From positions 62,001-126,000 of the forward strand of contig JASJAO010000006.1 in the NCBI GenBank assembly GCA_030066975.1: 64,000 nucleotides of DNA, in the 5' to 3' direction. This stretch comes from Henriciella sp. (GTDB lineage: Bacteria; Pseudomonadota; Alphaproteobacteria; Caulobacterales; Hyphomonadaceae). This document shows, one piece after another, positions 61,222-64,000 of the stretch. Numbering within the stretch: the first letter of the stretch is position 1; the number at the start of each line of letters is the position of its first letter. A program made the translations under genes and the position numbers. The notes beneath the pieces are model-generated. The model was not told the DNA's origin and did no database searches. It was given only the letters and a program-made list of their open reading frames with translations.

Positions 61222-62346
61222 TTAGAGACACCCGTAAAGGGCCTGTACCAATCGAAGTGCCCGCGGGTCTCCCTGCAGGGAATTGGACTGGCGATTCATC
61301 ACATAAGCCGCCGATAAGTGCCGATCTGGGTCACCAAGCCCCAGGGAGCCCCCCCACCCGGAATGGCACAGAGTGTCCGGATTTGGGCCATACAGTCCCA
61401 GATTGTTGCGCATCACACCGGCGGCAAACTCCGTGACATAGGGCAAGACCAGATCCTGTCCGATGGTGCGACGCTCAATCAGCGCGTCAAACGCGGTCTC
61501 TGACACGACCTGCCGCCCCTTCAATGCCCCGCGATTGGCAAATATACCATACAGCGCGGCGACGGCCTGGCTGGTACCGATACCGTTGGCGGACGGGATT
61601 TCAATCTCACGCCAGATGGCGCCGCCGCGATCGGGGGCTGCCCATTTGGTCAGGAAAGCGACCCGGGTCGCCTCATTCATCTCCCCCAGGTCGGGCAGGG
61701 CGCGGGGGCGCATAATGTCGGCGATACGTTCATGGTCGGTCGACGGCGTACCAATCTGGAAATCCAACCCGCCGGGCCCGGCCAAGTCTTCGCGCAGGAT
61801 CGTCCCGACACTCCGTCCGGTGAGCCGCAGCACCAGTTCACCGATCAGATAACCCCAACTCAGCGGATGATAGCCGTGCGCCGTGCCAGACGTCCACATG
61901 GGCGACAGTTCGGCGAGCGCGGCGGCGCAGTCGCGCGGCTGAAGCCACAGGGCCGGGTCAATCGGTTCGGTAAATCCGGGCAGCCCGGCCTGATGCGACA
62001 GCATTTCAGCGATGGTGACATCCTGCTTACCAGCGGCGCCAAACGCGTCCCAGATGTCAGAGACCTTTGTGTGATAGCCTGCAGGCACTCCATCGATCAC
62101 ACTGGCCAGGACCAGAGCCGCAATCGGCTTGGTGGTCGAGAAGACCGGTACGATTGTGTGCTTGTCCCAACGCTTGGATTTTGCACGATCACTCCAGCCC
62201 CCATGCAGATCGACAATCAGTTCGCCGTCGAGAAAAGCCGAAAAGCCCGCGCCCAGTTCCTTGTCTTCGGCAAAATTCGCCTCGAACGCCTCTTTTACCG
62301 GCTCAAAGCCCGGGGCGACATGGCCAGAGATGGGATACTCAGTCAT
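61222..62346 (-). CDS. Serine hydrolase (beta-lactamase/EstB-like)
   Basis: 374 residues without a signal peptide, hence cytoplasmic. The SxxK motif is Ser70-Thr-Thr-Lys73 (VFSTTKPIAAL), and GYHPLSWGYLIGELV provides the Tyr of the second motif. EstB-like esterases of this group act on short acyl esters or carbon-oxygen bonds. It follows the GNAT gene on the same strand by only 9 bases, so the two are a likely operon. Opposite rarD, with the terminator between. Confidence 0.87.
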   Translation of the reverse strand: MTEYPISGHVAPGFEPVKEAFEANFAEDKELGAGFSAFLDGELIVDLHGGWSDRAKSKRWDKHTIVPVFSTTKPIAALVLASVIDGVPAGYHTKVSDIWDAFGAAGKQDVTIAEMLSHQAGLPGFTEPIDPALWLQPRDCAAALAELSPMWTSGTAHGYHPLSWGYLIGELVLRLTGRSVGTILREDLAGPGGLDFQIGTPSTDHERIADIMRPRALPDLGEMNEATRVAFLTKWAAPDRGGAIWREIEIPSANGIGTSQAVAALYGIFANRGALKGRQVVSETAFDALIERRTIGQDLVLPYVTEFAAGVMRNNLGLYGPNPDTLCHSGWGGSLGLGDPDRHLSAAYVMNRQSNSLQGDPRALRLVQALYGCL

Positions 62347-62355
62347 TTCGGTCTT

Positions 62356-62826
62356 CTACAACTGTTTCGTCATTTGCGCCCGCATCAGTTTCTCGGCGCC
62401 GATATGCACTTCCTGGCGGAGTTCCAGGGTAAACCCCATCGCGGCAAAGGCGGGTTGCGCCATCAGGCTCGCATGGGTCATCAGCTCGGTTTCGCCGTGA
62501 TCTCTCGCGTATCTCTCTATCATCTCAAACAGTCTGCGAAACAAGCCGCTGCCCTGGGCCTGCGGGCGGATATAGGCAAAATCGATATAGCCGCCCGGCT
62601 CAATCGTCATGAAGCCGAGGATTTCCGTGTCCTGGGTGCCGAGAAAGATCTCTTTGCCCGACAAACGGTCTGCCCAGGATGCACCGCGACGGGGGGCGGG
62701 GGCCCACGCCTTTGACTGGTCCCGGGTGTACTGGGTTGGGCCATTGTGAATGGCGTCAAACATCACCTCGCCCAGCGTATCGAAGTCCGATTTCTGACCT
62801 CGGCGAATTTCTACAGTGGAAACCAT
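62356..62826 (-). CDS. GNAT-family N-acetyltransferase
   Basis: 156 residues from ATG 62826, which gives a normal GNAT start (VEIRRGQKSDFDTLGEVMFDAI); the longer reading begins within upstream sequence and lacks support. The acetyl-CoA loop is PQAQGSGLFRRLFEMIE (about residues 93-109) in the Q/R-x-x-G-x-G/A style. The C-terminal part has FAAMGFTLELRQEV. The acceptor is unknown. Its stop is 9 bases before the serine hydrolase start. Confidence 0.87.
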   Translation of the reverse strand: MVSTVEIRRGQKSDFDTLGEVMFDAIHNGPTQYTRDQSKAWAPAPRRGASWADRLSGKEIFLGTQDTEILGFMTIEPGGYIDFAYIRPQAQGSGLFRRLFEMIERYARDHGETELMTHASLMAQPAFAAMGFTLELRQEVHIGAEKLMRAQMTKQL

Positions 62827-62910
62827 TATTGAACCTGGAAGGTGGTTGATTTTGCCTGCGCAAGCGGGCACTCGTGTCGCGAATATGTCCCCTCGTCAAG
62901 GAGATCCTGA

Positions 62911-63798
62911 ATGTCTGTATCCGCACATCGCCCGCGCCGGTCCTGCCTGTACATGCCCGGTGCCAATGCACGGGCTCTGGAAAAAGCCAAGGGGCTCGCC
63001 GCAGATACACTGATCTTCGATCTTGAAGACGCAGTGGCGCCGGACGCCAAAACCGAGGCGCGGCAAACCGTGTGTGACGCGGTTCAGGCGGGCGGCTATG
63101 GCCCGCGCGAAGTGGTGATCCGGATCAATGGGCTGGATACCGAATGGGGGCTCGAGGACATCAAGGCCGCCGTCGCAGCCGGACCTGATGCGATCCTGGC
63201 TCCGAAAGTTATCGATGGCGGCGACATTGACCGGCTCGATGATGCGATGACCCGCGCCGGTGCGAGCGAGGACATGGGCCTCTGGGTAATGATCGAGATG
63301 CCGAAAGCGCTGTTCAACATTCACGACATTGCCGAAGCCGTCGGGCGCACCCGCTTGAAAGCCTTCGTGATGGGCACCAATGACCTCGCCAAGGAGTTGC
63401 GTGCGATCAATAATCCGCCGGAGCGCACTGCGTTCCAGACTGCGCTCAGCCTGACCGTGGCCGCGGCCCGGGCGTATGACCTGCTGGCCATTGATGGCGT
63501 GTTCAATGGCATTGGCGACGAGGCGGGGCTAGAGGCTGAAACCCGGCAGGGGCGCCTCCTCGGGTTTGATGGCAAGACCCTGATCCACCCGTCCCAACTG
63601 GAGCCCGCAAACCGCATCTTTGCACCCGCAGAGGCCGATGTGGAACAAGCCAAGGCCGTGATTGCCGCCTTTGCAGACCCCGCCAATGCCGGCCAGGGTG
63701 TGCTGAAAGTGAACGGCAAGATGACTGAGCTTCTGCACCTGGAAGAGGCGAACAGAACGGTTGCGGTCGCCGACGCCATTGCGGCCATGGATAGCTGA
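62911..63798 (+). CDS. HpcH/HpaI-type CoA ester lyase (CitE-like)
   Basis: 295 residues of the citrate-lyase beta/malyl-CoA lyase family. RRSCLYMPGANARALEKAKGLAADTLIFDLEDAVAPDAK is the opening motif with the conserved Arg, Glu and Asp metal ligands (DLEDAVAPD), then VIRINGLDTEWGLED, and further LAIDGVFNGIGDEAGL and GKTLIHPSQ near the C-terminus. These enzymes split malyl-CoA, methylmalyl-CoA or citramalyl-CoA into acetyl-CoA or propionyl-CoA and an acid. The start is ATG with AAGGAG upstream. The TauE/SafE gene begins 5 bases on. Confidence 0.9.
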   Translation: MSVSAHRPRRSCLYMPGANARALEKAKGLAADTLIFDLEDAVAPDAKTEARQTVCDAVQAGGYGPREVVIRINGLDTEWGLEDIKAAVAAGPDAILAPKVIDGGDIDRLDDAMTRAGASEDMGLWVMIEMPKALFNIHDIAEAVGRTRLKAFVMGTNDLAKELRAINNPPERTAFQTALSLTVAAARAYDLLAIDGVFNGIGDEAGLEAETRQGRLLGFDGKTLIHPSQLEPANRIFAPAEADVEQAKAVIAAFADPANAGQGVLKVNGKMTELLHLEEANRTVAVADAIAAMDS

Positions 63799-63803
63799 AC
63801 ACA

Positions 63804-64000
63804 GTGATCACAGATCCTGTTTTCTGGATCATTGCGATCTTTTCGGTTCTGGTCACGGGCGTATCCAAAGGCGGCTTTGGTGGACTGGCTCTGCTGGCTG
63901 TGCCGCTCATGGCGCTGGTGGTCTCGCCGATTCAGGCGGCCGGCATCATGCTGCCCATTCTCATTGTCATGGATTGGGTCAGCGTCTGGTCGTATCGCAA
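63804..64000 (+). CDS. TauE/SafE-family permease (partial, 3' end outside window)
   Basis: GTG at 63804 opens a hydrophobic frame to the window edge (65 codons), VITDPVFWIIAIFSVLVTG then SKGGFGGLALLAVPLMALV, with the Gly-rich repeat of TauE/SafE. It begins 5 bases after the CitE-like gene. The SD is weak (no clear AGGAG), so the exact start is uncertain. Confidence 0.75.
   Translation, partial: MITDPVFWIIAIFSVLVTGVSKGGFGGLALLAVPLMALVVSPIQAAGIMLPILIVMDWVSVWSYR

Overview
The window is a GC-rich, gene-dense bacterial chromosome segment with no phage, transposase, CRISPR array, rRNA or tRNA that I can see. Several features point to an alphaproteobacterium: a GTTC-N7-GTTC LexA box in front of an imuA-imuB-dnaE2 cassette, groES-groEL behind a CIRCE element, a psp locus of the alphaproteobacterial type, tamA-tamB, an ECF sigma factor paired with a small membrane protein, and many lipoprotein hydrolases. 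A relative of the Hyphomonadaceae/Maricaulaceae/Parvularculaceae is my best guess, but it is inference only. The window opens inside argG (argininosuccinate synthase, minus strand) and closes inside a TauE/SafE permease gene.

Region by region. 1-9.8 kb: argG, a VWA lipoprotein, an M3 metallopeptidase, a cupin, crcB-rluA (overlapping), then a class III aminotransferase with an SSS-type sodium symporter. 10-16.7 kb: an acyl-CoA synthetase, an ECF sigma factor with a small membrane partner, L-serine dehydratase, an orphan ABC ATPase, a small zinc-finger protein and a membrane-anchored diguanylate cyclase. 16.7-20.1 kb: a complete phage-shock locus, pspF divergent from a sigma-54-promoted operon [46-aa ORF]-pspA-[37-aa ORF]-pspB-pspC-[63-aa ORF], ended by a strong hairpin. 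20.3-26.1 kb: tamA-tamB for outer-membrane and envelope biogenesis.

26.2-38.3 kb: a carboxylesterase, a DUF1080 lipoprotein, a TauE/SafE permease and a short ModE-like regulator lead into a nearly uninterrupted molybdenum-cofactor run (xdhC, mocA-like, moaA, moaD, moaE, moaB, moaC, moeA). This run converges on the genes for a two-subunit molybdenum hydroxylase of the isoquinoline 1-oxidoreductase type (iorB-iorA-like). The cluster therefore carries cofactor assembly, cofactor insertion/sulfuration and a client enzyme together.

38.4-47.7 kb: a cyclophilin lipoprotein, a thermonuclease-like protein, a large amidohydrolase and the SOS mutagenesis cassette imuA-imuB-dnaE2. 48-57.4 kb: an SLC13-type anion permease, a sialate-esterase-like lipoprotein, a GMC oxidoreductase with its subunit-3 partner, asparagine synthetase, a serine hydrolase and a TetR regulator. 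57.5-64 kb: groEL/groES, a small exported orphan protein, rarD, a second serine hydrolase, a GNAT acetyltransferase, a CitE-like lyase and the partial TauE/SafE gene.

The most interesting material is regulatory or very small: the extra psp micro-proteins; the paired palindromes between pspF and its operon; a LexA box almost touching the imuA start codon; an inverted repeat laid over a perfect TATAAT in front of xdhC; and two leaders whose hairpins would bury the ribosome-binding site. I did not find a clear-cut new defence or mobile system.
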